64,000 nt of DNA from Rhodamnia argentea (taxonomy: Eukaryota > Streptophyta > Magnoliopsida > Myrtales > Myrtaceae): positions 124,001 to 188,000 of the forward strand of contig NC_063154.1 of the NCBI RefSeq assembly GCF_020921035.1. Reading direction: 5' to 3'. Shown here one piece after another: positions 47,349 through 58,639 of the stretch. The notes under the pieces are model-generated. The model was given only the letters and a program-made list of their open reading frames with translations. It searched no databases and was not told the origin of the DNA. Numbering within the stretch: position 1 is the first letter of the stretch; every line of letters starts with the position of its first letter. Both the position numbers and the translations under genes were made by a program.

Positions 47349-49271
47349 ACTGTTTCTTCTGGTTTAGTGGGCTACTTATATCGTTCCGCAATAGTCATAT
47401 ATTATGTTATGTTAAGCAAATGTCGTTCGTTCCTTCTCTAAAGCCAGAAGCATGTGTGGCGGTCGGGCAAGCATTAACTAGGGCGTGTAAGATAATGAGA
47501 GGGTCCTCATGATTTGGTTTCTGCGCCAATGCACCAAACAATAAAAAAAGATGTTTCCCTCTGTCATCACAACATATTATCATGCTCTCCCTATTCTTTT
47601 TTTTTTTTTTTCATTAGATATCTTGGGAATCAATCAACTTACAAAAACCAAACGATTATGTAATTCCCCCCCTCCCACCAAACGCCACCATGAATATTCT
47701 CCCATTTTAACCTAACCCAATTCTTAATTGTAGATGTTGGCTAATGTGCTTAATTGGGGGAGGGGGAGGGGGAGGGGGGATGCAGCACCCAATCAAGTCC
47801 TGTGTTTTTCCCTTTGTTAAAATATGTGCAAGGTTATCCTTACAAGAGGGGGTTTAAAAAAAAAAGAAAAAAAAACAAGGGGTTCCCATTTGACGCTCCA
47901 TTGCTAATTGGATTCTAGTGAAATTTTTGGGGAGAATTCCCAAATGGGAACTAATCCAGCAGGAACGGATTGGCGTTGCATGTAAAGATGTATTCCCAAA
48001 GACATGAATGAGGCCCAATTAATCGGAATGATCGCTTGTACAGAACGTCCCATGGATTAGCGGATATATCCAATACGTTCCGGTAGCAAATGTCCGAAGG
48101 GAAAACGTCGACGTTTTTTCCGATCCAGCTTTCACGGTCTCCAAATCCAAATGCCATAAAAAAAGGAAGGGAGGGCCTGCCCGACTCGGCTCCACATAAG
48201 CGCTTGCCACCTTTCAGGTCGTGATTGGGCTGATGCGTGTCCCTCAGAACAGAAGGCTTTTCAACTCACCCAAGGGTCGCACCAGCACCTCCGATTTCAT
48301 CATCTGACAACCTGTACACCACCCCCACGAAGAGCGCCCACCGCAGTGCGTCAATTTCTTGGCCTTTTGGACCAAATCCCAGCCGTCGGATTTGCCTTTG
48401 AGATCATCACGTCCCCATCGCTCTTCCATTATTCTAAAGCCGCTCAACCAATCACCCACACACCCCACCCCAAGCCTACTTTTTCACAGCTTTTTCGCTC
48501 CAACCTTTGTGCCCATCTACGTGGCGCCTCCTTACTGGGCCTCGACTCGATGTTCTCGTCCTTAATTCTCTCTCGCGAGAAACGCCGAGCCGGGGCGAGG
48601 GGGGGGGAGGGGTGGTGGAGGCACTCGACAGCTCCACTTTCCTGGAACCCCACACCGACTTTTTCCCCTCTCACTCTCAGCAGCCGCCGAGCCGAGCCGA
48701 GCCGAACCAAACCTGGTCGCCAAAAGAGAAATTGCTCTTCACCGCGTCATCCAACACGATACGATAAGATACAAACTACGATATTATCAGGTTCATTTCA
48801 TTTATTTTCTCTATCGAAAACGAGCCACCAACAACGACCTTGCAATTGCAATTGCAAAGATTCAGACTCAAAAGAGCATCCACAAACCACAATTATCTAT
48901 TAATTTTCGTTTCCCAGAAGGATGAATTAAAAAAAAAGAAAAAGAAAGGCTAAAAATCACAAGGAAAATAATAATAATAATAAAAATAAAAAAAGATAAA
49001 ACAAAGCGGGAAAAGAAAAAGGGATAATCAGAGATTTGTAAGAACAGGCGTCTCTCCTTTTTTTTTTTTTTTTTTTTTTCTGGTTGAACTTCAATTTCTT
49101 TCAGATCCTATAGAATTCGCTCGCGTCCCTTCTTCTCCACCTTCTTCAATCCGACACGTTATCATCACCGTTGTTTGAGAAAGCAAGAGCGAGATCGGGT
49201 CTCAGATCTCCTTCAGAATTGGTTTTCCTTGGGCTCCTCCAGCCTTCCTTTTGGATTGTCCCTCCAGATCA
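47349..49271. other. Intergenic and 3' side of the A20/AN1 gene
   Basis: A G-run tract occurs at 47756-47779 (five G-runs separated by single A) and a poly-T of about 23 at 49057-49079. The bases near 49270 are the expected 3' UTR of the minus-strand A20/AN1 gene. Several open stretches between 48240 and 48900 lie on both strands with no family resemblance. No gene is called. Confidence 0.45.
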
Positions 49272-49814
49272 TCAGACTCTGACGATCTTCGCGGCTTTCA
49301 CCACCGGATTCTCCCTCGCGATCGCCTCCCGACCGGCCGCCTTGTAGTCGTAGCTGCAGTCGTGCCGATCCGAGTACCGGTGCTCCGAGCAGAAGAGTTC
49401 TCCGCACCGGCATCGGAATCCGGTCAGGCCTACCTTCCTCCGGCATCCGGAGCACCGATTCACCTCTCGCCTGGCGTTTGACTCGGTCGAGGGAGGAGAA
49501 GCGGCCGCCTCTCTTCTGCTCGTCCCCGTCGCAAGACCAGATCGGTCGGGCGACCTGGAGGAGCCCGATCTGCGAATCTTCTCGGCGGAGAACTTGAGAA
49601 CCGAGGTGCCGGCCGTAAGGCCGGCGGAGGAGGAGGAAGAGGAAGTGGTGGGGGCGGAGGAGGAGGAGGAGGAGGTGGCGGAGGTGGCGTTGAAACATTT
49701 CTGGCACATGTTGTTGGTGGCAGGATTACCGGTGAGACCACAGTTGTTGATGCAGAGGGTCAAGGCCTCGGGTACCTTGAACTCCGTCTCCTCCTTTTCT
49801 GTCCTCTGAGCCAT
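49272..49814 (-). CDS. A20/AN1 zinc-finger stress-associated protein (SAP)
   Basis: Intronless, 180 residues, typical for plant SAPs, which bind ubiquitin and modulate abiotic-stress responses. The N-terminal A20 finger has C21, C25, C37 and C40 in [10 protein letters not shown]...MCQKC. A low-complexity Ser/Ala/Thr linker (about 44-66) follows. The C-terminal AN1 finger has C121, C124, C135, C137, C142, H145, H151 and C153 in [19 protein letters not shown] and [18 protein letters not shown], then the conserved tail [12 protein letters not shown]. The ATG at 49812-49814 is chosen because it starts the usual [13 protein letters not shown] leader; the open frame to 50093 continues through CT-rich leader DNA. 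Two (GA)n tracts (49831-49852 and 49936-49958) lie in the leader. Confidence 0.96.
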   Translation of the reverse strand: MAQRTEKEETEFKVPEALTLCINNCGLTGNPATNNMCQKCFNATSATSSSSSSAPTTSSSSSSAGLTAGTSVLKFSAEKIRRSGSSRSPDRSGLATGTSRREAAASPPSTESNARREVNRCSGCRRKVGLTGFRCRCGELFCSEHRYSDRHDCSYDYKAAGREAIARENPVVKAAKIVRV

Positions 49815-50594
49815 TTCCGATGAGATCGATTTAGAGAGAGAGAGAGAGAGAGGGGGGGAGGTCTCGTTTGATTGAAGGAGGGAGGAGAAATCGAGAGATG
49901 TGGAGAACAGGCAAAAGGCGACTGGGGCTGGGGATAGAGAGAGAGAGAGAGAGAGAGGGGATATGAAGAGAGAGGGCGTGGGGTGGGGAAGGGAAGAGGT
50001 GGGCAATGGCGATGGAATATGGGCCTCATAGAGACGCGTTTCAAACCTTGTTTGCTCCAAATGGTATAATGACCGGAATGCCCCCCTGACCATCTCCTAT
50101 TTACTCGTTCTAGATTGCCTTTTGTCTTTGTGACGTCTGCACAATTTTTATAAAATTGGAAAACATCTGTCTGAATTCTCAAAGTGGACCCCACTCTCCC
50201 CGTGTGTCGTAAATTGCAAATCGAAATTTGCTTTCCTCGGGAAACAAATTGGACAACCCCGACCTAAAAGGACGTTCTTACCCCTTTAGCTGCCTCTCTC
50301 TCTCTCTCTCGTCTCCTGTGATTCCATTTTGCTCTTTGAAACCCCCATCCTCTATATTATTCAGCATCATTCCTTAGTCGTATCTCTCGATTTATGATTA
50401 GCACCCCGACTTACGTTATGACTTACAGATTTATGATCGAATTTTACCGATGATGTCTGATCACGCCTCGATTTTCAAGGAATGATAACTAATTCTCCCG
50501 ATTTTTTTTTTTGAAGATATAGAAACATTTACTATTTAATATGCTTGATATGCACGCCGATTAAGACTTCATTTGTTTCACGAAAAATGAATGG
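49815..50594. promoter_or_regulatory. Leader and promoter region of the SAP gene
   Basis: On the minus strand this reads as a pyrimidine-rich leader with two (CT)n tracts and another (CT) stretch at 50292-50310 in the opposite sense. No clear TATA box is seen. The remainder up to the MITE is AT-rich and empty. Confidence 0.5.
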
Positions 50595-50924
50595 TTTGAA
50601 AAAATAATTTCCCTAAAAATGATTCATTATATCGCTTAAAATAATCAGTCAATGGAAAATATTTTCCTCATCGTCAATAATTTCAGTCCAAATTTTTTTT
50701 GTCAATGGTTAAAATATTTTCCGTTAATTCTTTTTTAAGAGATGTATGCGATTGTTTTATGAAAAATACTTTTCAAATCACACAAAAGTTAATAAATGAA
50801 AAATATTTTCACCGTCTACTAAAATATTTAAGCTTAAACTGTTGTTGATGATTAAAAAAAAAATTTATTGACTAATTATTTTAAGCGATATAAATGATCA
50901 TTTTTAGAAAAATGGTCTTTCAAA
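50595..50924. mobile_element. Palindromic MITE-like element
   Basis: Arms 50595-50653 and 50867-50924 are inverted copies sharing, with a few mismatches, CTAAAAATGATTCATTATAT and CGCTTAAAATAATCAGTCAAT. The loop is about 213 bp and AT-rich. There is no coding. Similar AAAAATGA and GAAAATATTTTCC words run beyond the arms, so true ends may lie a little further out. Confidence 0.65.
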
Positions 50925-52689
50925 TTATTTAATTTTCCCTGATATGTAATGTAAAGGAAAATTTGAAGCTAGAAATCCTTTGAGACTTTAATTAGTCAAA
51001 ACAAAAGCGAGAAACCCGAAAGGAATCTTCGACTATTCATATCAAGGCTAGAAAAAAGAGTGGAGGCGAGATGATTAAGATAAGACTGTACACTATGAAA
51101 ATAATGGGTGAGATATCGATTCTCAATGTAAAACAATGTGCTGGAACCACCGTGAAATGAACATGGGTGCATGTTAGAAAGGTAAGTCTACTACAATCAT
51201 AATGCTCAAGGAATTCAGTATGTATGCGTGCATTGTATGGGAATTGAAGGTATATTGTATGTGTGTATGCCACAAGCGGAATATAATACGGGTGGTAAAT
51301 GATGAAGAAGGTCGAGTGATGAACACAAGCGTCTGGTGGTGTTCAAAGGAAGCAAGCAAAAGCCCAAAACTGCTTTTTTCTCAAGTGGTTTCGATGGTCA
51401 AAGCATGCAACGCCACCCTCTCATCTTCTTCTCTCTCACAGCTAAAAAACAAGTTCCTCCCCACTTGCCTCTCTCTTCTTCTTCCTTCTTTTATTCTTAT
51501 TATTATTATTTTAAATAAATAAAAAAAAGGGGCAAAAGAAGGGTGGGGCCCCTTGGGGGTGGTGGGGGTGGCCCTAGTGGGTGCCAATTGCCAAATTGAA
51601 GAGACGAAATTACAGAAATGGGCTCCTTGAGAAAGTACGGAGGGTCAATTTGGGAATTGCGTACGACGGGGTTTGTCCTCTTCACCCCATTTTTTTTTTT
51701 TTTTTCTGTTGGGTCGGGTGGCCGCCCTCCATCTGAGAATTTCTCAATGTGTCTCTCTCTATATCTCTCGATCTCGATGAGCTTTTTGCAGTCGCTCTCT
51801 CTCAATCGCCACGCGGTACACGTGTGCGTCCACCGCGTCCTGCTGACTTCCTTCCTTACCTCCCTCCACGTCATCCTCTCCTCTCCTCCCACCAACGATT
51901 CATCCCGATCTCTCCCTCTACAGATCCGTACAAGAAACGGCATCCGGCGGGATTCGCCTCGCTGCGTTATTACAATTATATCCCACCGCCTCGTTGCGTG
52001 TTAATGGAGTTCGAGGCTTCCCATTCATGCATATTCAATTACACACGAATATCAATTACGCCATAGGGTATCGAGGCTCATCAATATCATCGATAGACAA
52101 GCTACGTTTGGACATAATCGTTACCGACATGCATTTGAATCATTCAACTCGCCACCTTTTACTATTGACTTGCCGTAGATACTGTGGAGGAAGTCTTCTT
52201 AAATGTGTGTGTGTGTGTTTTTTTTTAATCAATGTGAACGCGCCATTTATCTTGAAAACAAGGGCATCGGGAAGTTGTTTCTTCTTTTTTGATTTGGACA
52301 TGAGAGACGCTTTGATTGGAACAGTAAGAGGGACAATTCGATCCTGTGAAGTGAAGGTGGCGGGCAACATCGATGGGTGTCATCGCTTTGACTTTTTTTT
52401 GTGGGGGAGGAGGGTATCATATGAGAAAAGAAGTCGGACGAGGTAAGAGTAGAAGGCGACCCCCCCCACAACGTGGTGGTGCGGTGGGGGGGTGCGTTTG
52501 CTTTCTTTTATTGCATTCTATCCAACATTATTGGCGGGGGGGGAAGTTTGGGAAACACAGACACAAGAAGAGAAAGAACGAGACAAATCTCAGATACGAA
52601 AACGTTACATTTTAATGGGCTCTTATTCAAACAAATCGAAAGCTTGGCCTCTCTTCCCCTCCATCGTGTCGTCGACCGCCACGATTGCC
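50925..52689. other. Intergenic, no gene seen
   Basis: Contains a poly-T at about 51690-51707, a (GT)n stretch at 52205-52219 and CT-rich runs near 51750-51770. Open stretches on both strands are short and resemble no family. The last bases are the likely 3' UTR of the minus-strand AG peptide. Confidence 0.4.
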
Positions 52690-52869
52690 CTAGTGCAAGT
52701 AGTAGGCGATGAAGGACACGAGGGAGGCGCCCACCAAGGATCCCACCACGGGCAAGCTGGCGCTGGCGGCGTTGGTCGGGGAGGGTGCGGGTGCCTCCTC
52801 GTGGGCCATCACCGCGCTCACGGAGGCGGCGGCGAAGAGGACTGCACAGGCGATCTTCTTCATTTCCAT
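52690..52869 (-). CDS. AGP23: Arabinogalactan peptide, AGP23-like
   Basis: A 59-residue cell-surface proteoglycan core. It has a signal peptide [20 protein letters not shown], a very short mature part [14 protein letters not shown] whose Ala-Pro and Ser-Pro pairs are sites for hydroxylation and arabinogalactan attachment, and a hydrophobic C-terminus ([20 protein letters not shown]) that serves as GPI-anchor signal. The start at 52867-52869 is preferred over an upstream in-frame ATG (52894-52896) because MEMKK is the family's usual N-terminus. A TATA box (TATAAAG) lies at 52993-52999 on this strand. A second AG-peptide-like gene is transcribed away from it at 53732. AGP23 relatives are pollen-rich; expression here is not known. 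Confidence 0.92.
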   Translation of the reverse strand: MEMKKIACAVLFAAASVSAVMAHEEAPAPSPTNAASASLPVVGSLVGASLVSFIAYYLH

Positions 52870-53731
52870 TGCGGCGCGACCGGCGAAGAACCTCACGAGC
52901 TGTTCGTTGGGAAAAAAGGGGTCTCGAGATTGATCGCCGAATCACGCTTGGAATGCAGCCTGAGGGGAAATGAGGGGGAGGAGGAGTCTGCTCTTTATAG
53001 GTCTTGGGGGAGAACGCGACAGGTGTTGCCCTCCACAATGTGTGGGTTGATCGATGAAGGGAATGGCGCGGAGAGGTTTGCTCGTCGCGGTTGAGCGAAT
53101 CTTGCGTTCGTTTTATGGTTAAGAAAAGAAAAAGATGGCAAAATGGTATTGTTGGCAAAGCGCAGGCAGGCCGTGAATGCCACACGACAGCTTGCTTCTT
53201 TCTTTCTTTAGTTAAAAGAGTCATGAATGCAACTTTTTAGTGGACTCCAAAAAAGTTGTTTCTCTTTTCTGCAAAATAACGCGCGAGGTACTGGGTTGGG
53301 CCTTGAAGACTCTGCTTTAACATTGTGATTATGCTACGACAAAACCCAACCCAAGCATTGTTTAGACATTGTCCAAGCGCCAGACGAGGAAGCGAGAGGC
53401 AGAAGAAGACTTGGGGGAGACCCAAAAGCCTCGACTTTACTCCCAAGAAGAAGAAACACCATTGCACTTTGAAGCTAAGCAATAACAACCTTGACTCCAA
53501 GAAAGAGCGAGCACGCACGCACGCATTTGTTGGTATCCTAACTCTCCCTCTCCACGTGTTCTCTTCCAAAGCTGAGCATATGCTGCTGCTGCTGCTGCTG
53601 CGCTGATGGGCCCCTCTTGCTTCTCCCCCGCTATAAGTACCCACCCACACTCCTCGCAGACTCTCCACACAATTCGCAGCAGACGCGCGCCCCGCACTTT
53701 CCTTCCTTGTTGCTTTTACTTGTTTGTAGCC
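52870..53731. promoter_or_regulatory. Shared divergent promoter region of two AG-peptide genes
   Basis: An 862-bp interval holds oppositely facing TATA boxes at 52993-52999 (minus) and 53633-53640 (plus, TATAAGTA). The core between TATA boxes is about 630 bp. An imperfect hairpin of TGGGTTGGG and CCCAACCCA is at about 53292-53353, and a (CTG)n run at 53581-53601. Confidence 0.75.
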
Positions 53732-53962
53732 ATGGCACCAGCAGCAACCGCATTCAGTTCGGTTCTCTTGGCCACTTACGTTCTTGCCGTTGCTCTTCTT
53801 TCCATGCCTGCAGCGACCGTCGTTTCAGCTCAAGGTTTAGAAGCGGCCCCGGCCCCTGCCATCTCGCTGGACACTGGTTCAGCTCTCTCTTTGGGTGTGT
53901 CCGGAGCTGCCATCCTGTGCTCTTTCCTGTTGGCCACGCTCCATCTCTTCTTCCGCAACTGA
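53732..53962 (+). CDS. Arabinogalactan-peptide-like GPI-anchored protein
   Basis: A 76-residue protein. An N-terminal hydrophobic segment (SSVLLATYVLAVALLSMPAA) ends near VSAQG, a typical signal-peptidase site. The presumed mature piece LEAAPAPAISLDTGS has the Ala-Pro-Ala-Pro motif, and the C-terminus (LGVSGAAILCSFLLATLHLF) is a hydrophobic tail fit for GPI addition. The ATG at 53732-53734 follows a leader of about 60-70 bases after TATAAGTA (53633-53640). Resemblance is to AG peptides in general; I cannot place it in a named AGP. It pairs head to head with the AGP23-like gene. Only two X-Pro sites remain, so heavy glycosylation is inferred, not certain. Confidence 0.85.
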   Translation: MAPAATAFSSVLLATYVLAVALLSMPAATVVSAQGLEAAPAPAISLDTGSALSLGVSGAAILCSFLLATLHLFFRN

Positions 53963-55489
53963 ATTCTGTCGCACCTTCACATCGGATCCGGAGCATCCTA
54001 TCATCTTTTGCCGGATGCTTTCGGCCCGACTGAGGATGTGATTTACGCGTAAATTTGTTATCTTCGTTTGTCCTTTTTGTTCTTCTGCATTCCTGTATAG
54101 CAGAGATTTGACATATTACGCAGAACGAATGACAGAGATCCATTCGTGTGTATACATGTAAACTCCACTTAATACTTTCACAATAATGAACAAAGGAGCA
54201 TACACCTATTGCTGATAGGAATACTCTTTTTTTCCTGCCTTCTTTGATTTCCCTTCGTGATCACTTGCAGAATACATAGATGTCCACATATCCATCCATT
54301 CACACAACACACGTGCACACACAAGATTGGACCTTCCTCGAAAACAACATTTATGGGTCTTCTCCTGTTTGAAGGATGAAACCCAGATGGTGAATCTAAG
54401 CACACGCGGAACAGATTCCATCACAAGCATTTATCATGTGAGCCACATACTAATCCATGGATCAGATCCATGCAAGAATTTCTTGTGTGAGGGAGGAACG
54501 ATAGCAATGGATCATTTATGATGGGCATGTGACCCACTACTATTTTGTCTGAAGAGAAATGAGCCCAACTGCTCATGCATTGCCGACCAGGGCTAACTTT
54601 TACCGGAGGTGGGTGCAAGGCGGCAAGGCAACCTATTGAACCGGTTCATCCCCGTGCTTTTTTTTACCGGTGGCATCTACTATTTTTTGAATTGGAAGAA
54701 GCCACGGGTTCAAACTTCTTTAAAATCCGATTAGTGTAAAGAGTGGTTAAGTTAAGCTGTCTTGTCTAGGAGAGAGAGAGAAATATCAAATAGTGACTCA
54801 TACTCATATCATTAGAAATTTAGAGTCCAATGCTATTTTCCAATCGGAAGTTGGAATTTGGTACTCGTTAATCATTATCATGACATGAGACAAGCCCTCC
54901 GTTGTAACAACATTTAGGAAAGGTAAAACATATTGGAGCCTGCCAAATGCGTTTGCTTCCCCTTTTCTTAAGCAAAAAACTTCTTTTTTTTTTTTTTTTT
55001 TTGCTCACCTTTTCTGCCGAGTTTCAAATTACTGCTTAAGCTTAAAAAGATTGAAAAGAAAAAGCTACAAATGAATTCAGGTCGATATTTTATACTTTGT
55101 TTTAGGGAATTCTAGGTGTTCCGCATTTGAACTAAGGCCAAAATTACCCTTTTGGGTTAAAAAGCCCAATTTGAAAGCCCTTTTCATATTTACGATTGAA
55201 AACAGAAATCAATCTCAGAAGAACAAGAAAACATGTGAGGAGCCATCTTTGGGATTCATATGTTATAATTGCTACGTACACATTTTCAAGCATTTGTCTG
55301 CGAGTGGCAAAAATATAATGCTTCGAATTCCCCCGTGAGAGCTAAATTACCCACCACATCCTAACATGACGTCATAACTGGCGTAGAGAATCGGATAAGA
55401 GAAAAATCAGCATCTTCAACTTGCAGAAACACCCGCATCCACCAATCCCCCTTCTCCACCAGACCAAGACCACCACCACCACCACCACC
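53963..55489. other. Intergenic between AG peptide and PsbP gene
   Basis: Begins with the 3' UTR of the AG peptide gene (to perhaps 54180). The rest is AT-rich with a poly-T near 54985-55003. The last 100-150 bases, with a CACCACC run, are leader of the PsbP-domain gene. No gene is seen. Confidence 0.5.
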
Positions 55490-56248
55490 ATGATGGCAAC
55501 TTCACTCTCACCATCTACCATCCTCTCCTCCGCCACTGCTACCGCCACCAAATCGGTCCAAGCCCCTCTCACCGCCGCCACCAAAACCCATATCTCAGCA
55601 GCCCACCACCCCAACAAACACCCCTTCCCAGGCTGTGGCTCTGCCGCCGGTCTCGCAGCCACAGCCCTTGCCGCGGCCACCATACTCACCACCGCCCCAC
55701 CTTCGCTAGCCGACTCACCACCAGCGACCTACCACCTCTACTACGGCACAGCAGCCAGCGCCGCCAACTACGGGGGCTACGGCGGCAATGCCAGCAAGAA
55801 GGACACGGCCGAGTACGTCTACGACGTGCCCGACGGTTGGAAAGAGAGGCTGGTCTCCAAAGTGGAGAAGGGCACCAATGGGACAGACAGCGAGTTTTAC
55901 AACCCCAAGAAGAGGACGGAGAAGGAGTACCTGACTTTCCTCGCCGGGTTCAGGCAGTTGGCTCCGAAAGACACCGTCTTGAACAATTTGGCTCTGTCCG
56001 ACGTGGAGTTGCAGGACCTGATCGCCAGTGCCGACAACATATCCTCGGAGGAGAAGAAGGATGAGAAGGGGCAGCTGTATTACGTGTACGAGATCGATGG
56101 GACTGGTGCTCACAGCTTGATCTCTGTAACCTGTGCCCAGAATAAGCTCTATGCCCACTTTGTTAATGCGCCCGCTCCTGAGTGGAATCGGGACCAGGAG
56201 ACCTTGAGGCACATTCACGAGTCCTTCAAGACTGTCGGATCCTATTAG
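55490..56248 (+). CDS. PPD6: Thylakoid-lumen PsbP-domain protein (PPD6-like)
   Basis: An intronless 252-residue chloroplast protein. The Ser/Thr/Ala-rich transit peptide is followed by a second hydrophobic lumenal signal (AAGLAATALAAATILTTAPP) ending at SLADS, typical for thylakoid-lumen targeting. After a Tyr/Gly-rich spacer (YGGYGGNASKKDTAEYVYD) the Mog1/PsbP-like domain runs from about 105 to the end: PDGWKERLVSKVEKGTNGTD, FYNPKKRTEKEYLTFLAGF, LNNLALSDVELQDLIASADN, YYVYEIDGTGAHSLISV and LYAHFVNAPAPEW. The start at 55490 follows ACCACC; an in-frame upstream ATG (55421) would add a His/Thr-rich stretch unlike a transit peptide. PPD proteins are lumenal photosynthesis factors; PPD6 is named by resemblance and its exact function is unclear. 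Confidence 0.9.
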   Translation: MMATSLSPSTILSSATATATKSVQAPLTAATKTHISAAHHPNKHPFPGCGSAAGLAATALAAATILTTAPPSLADSPPATYHLYYGTAASAANYGGYGGNASKKDTAEYVYDVPDGWKERLVSKVEKGTNGTDSEFYNPKKRTEKEYLTFLAGFRQLAPKDTVLNNLALSDVELQDLIASADNISSEEKKDEKGQLYYVYEIDGTGAHSLISVTCAQNKLYAHFVNAPAPEWNRDQETLRHIHESFKTVGSY

Positions 56249-56685
56249 AACTTCTTTCCTGAGAAATTTGTAATCTGGGTTTCCTGATTTTCGTAAGCTC
56301 TTTTGAGTTTGACGATATGGCATGTGTCTCTATATACTAATATCGGAAGTTTTGTAAATCAGTCAGCACCGCACGGTGCTTCAAACCAGTTACATCGGAT
56401 TTTGTAATGTCCACTCATAGGCTTTACTTGGCACTGCAGCTTTGACAAAGCAATTGCTACTGGAACAAGATAAAAAGTAAAGCTCATAACCTTTGCTTCT
56501 AAGAAAGCAACGTTACAGGTACAACAGTACCTGACAAGCACCAATCTTCCGGGCAGACAGCCCACGTACTGCATGCTATTCTTATACATAAAACGATCCA
56601 GTATGAACTACCACATGTCAGCATACAGTCCGACAGTTTCTCCAATTCTTTTCCCAGTCACGCCATACCTGTGAATACAGATCCT

Positions 56686-57713
56686 TCATTTGGGATGTTT
56701 AGAAAGGGGAAATGAAACTCTCTGTGGCGCACTCTGTGGCACATCTGTTTTCTGCTCCTGTGATGGATTGGCATCACTTCTTTCATCTTCTTCTGCTTCT
56801 TCCATTGCCTGAGCAGATTGCCTCCTCGGGATTGCAAGTTGGTAATTTGGGCTGATCAGCGTGTCCTGTTCTGGAGGAAGTGGAATTCCGGGACCTGATA
56901 TTGTCTTTGGTAATGGAATCTTGTTCCTGTTTCTAGCCAATTCCAGTAAGACCTGATAGACAGTAACATCAGCATTGGTTTTTGAGCTCCCAGTACAATA
57001 ACATCAAACGAGTAAAACACGAACACCAGACATATAACTGCGAGTTCACACACATATGCCTTCAATAATTAATGAATTAGATTATCCGAGCATTCAACAG
57101 CGAACACAAATGTCAAACACTTCGCCAAGACTGAAGTGTGCAGCTTAAAAATTTTGGACTTCATGGTCTTCACATGCCCAATGCCATGGAGAAAATGGAA
57201 AGTTAAGACATGCCAAATGCCATCGTGCAAACTGGAGGTCAAACTTAAGCTCAAGTTGAATGGACTACACTACAACCTACTGTGGTTTCTGCTTAATCGC
57301 CGGAGTTCCATTTACAAATTCACTCCATCAAGAAACTGTCAGGGCTGATATGAACAACACATCATGCATTGAAACAGAGGATCGTCCATGGTCATATGGA
57401 CATATGCTCAATGATAACAAATCTATACAATTAACAGTATAAACACTTTACACACCTCTCGTGGTGGAGGTTGTGAAAAGGTGAAATTAACTTTTGACTG
57501 GACCGCAAGCTTAACATCATCGGGGTCAATTGCAGCCTTGCCAGCATGCTCCGAGTAGACTTGTGCATCTGTTAACACGTCAACCACATACCGGTACCAC
57601 AGCTCTAAGAATTGGTGTATAACGCGAGGTTCATACTCCTCAACACCCATTGATTTCAGTAGTGACTTCACAACCCTGGCATCTCTGGGCAAGTCGTCGT
57701 CTTTCTCCGCCAT
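56686..57713 (-). CDS. TAF9: TFIID subunit TAF9
   Basis: TAF9 is a histone-fold subunit of TFIID and SAGA that pairs with TAF6 at core promoters. Two coding exons, 57456-57713 and 56686-56952, give 174 residues. The N-terminal histone fold (about 10-82) contains [36 protein letters not shown] and [20 protein letters not shown], then QPPPRE at the splice junction. The second exon has [15 protein letters not shown], typical of plant TAF9, and an acidic Glu-rich tail. A 5' UTR intron is likely: an acceptor precedes 57734 and a donor follows 58596 on this strand, so a non-coding exon begins right of 58596, beside a transposon-like GA-rich sequence. Its length matches plant TAF9. Confidence 0.95.
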
Positions 57714-57734
57714 CGCCTCTAATGTCTATGATGA

Positions 57735-58595
57735 CTGCATAAAAAGACAGCACACAGATATCAGAAAAGATGTATAAAGCATATGCGATCACTTCGCATT
57801 TAAAAAGGCAGGACAAGAAAAAGGAGTTGCGAGAACTTAATTCCCTCAGCTTAAATCGACATTATAGGAGGAATTTAAGATTACTAAGTAATTCTTAAGA
57901 GACGTGCTTGGGAAGTAAACGTGAAGTACAAAATTACTCAGTTTCACGCGACAAAAAGGGGAAAAAATGTTATGGACGACGGGCCTGGCTGAGAACCACA
58001 CTAATACTGACACGAGAAATTCTTTGTTAGCAACAGAATTTTGCTGGAGAGTGTTAAGGAAAGGTTACAATGAGCTGTCAATGACATGCTCTCTACTTTT
58101 CAGTAATCATGCCTCCAGTGAATCGTACTAAAGGGAAAATGTGAAAGAAACTCATTTAGGACCACAATGGGAGACGGAAATACTGCTATAGCCCAAAGGT
58201 TTCATTGATGAAAAGCAATCAAAATCTTCATGGTCCGGCAAGTTGACAAACTCCATCAACAACAGTAGCTAACACAGGTTCATTGACAACCTCTCAACTA
58301 AATATGTGTACGCTAAATTACAATGCTAGGCCAATCCTACCCAGATCAAACTGCAATTAAATAAGGGGGAATCACGCTGGCTTGCACGCTTTTTCCAGAC
58401 AAGAACTATTCATCTAACTTCTCCTTTTCAAAAATATACAACTCATTTCGTGTTTGTCCCAGATTAATCATAATCTCCAGCCTTACTGTCTCCCTTTCAT
58501 GGTATCTCTCAAGCCCTTAATATACACCACAATCGGCCTCATATCCCAGCACAACCAGAACATAAGAAAATATAAACGAAAAACCAAGAAATTAC
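57735..58595 (-). other. Probable 5' UTR intron of TAF9
   Basis: On the minus strand the sequence reads AACCAG/GTAATTTC at 58596 and TTTTTATGCAG/TCATC at 57735, a good GT-AG pair separating a leader exon from the coding exon. The interior is AT-rich with nothing else visible. Not confirmed by transcripts. Confidence 0.6.
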
Positions 58596-58639
58596 CTGGT
58601 TTTCGTTTGCAGCAGAGTGGACCCACAACACCAAAACCG

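Noticed and set aside
48346..48903. 185-residue plus-strand frame near the SAP gene
   Set aside because: Pro/Ser/Arg-rich, overlapped by equally long frames on the other strand, no domain.
51618..52446. Overlapping plus-strand frames with Phe or Ser/Leu runs
   Set aside because: Composed of translations of poly-T and CT-rich tracts with no domain.
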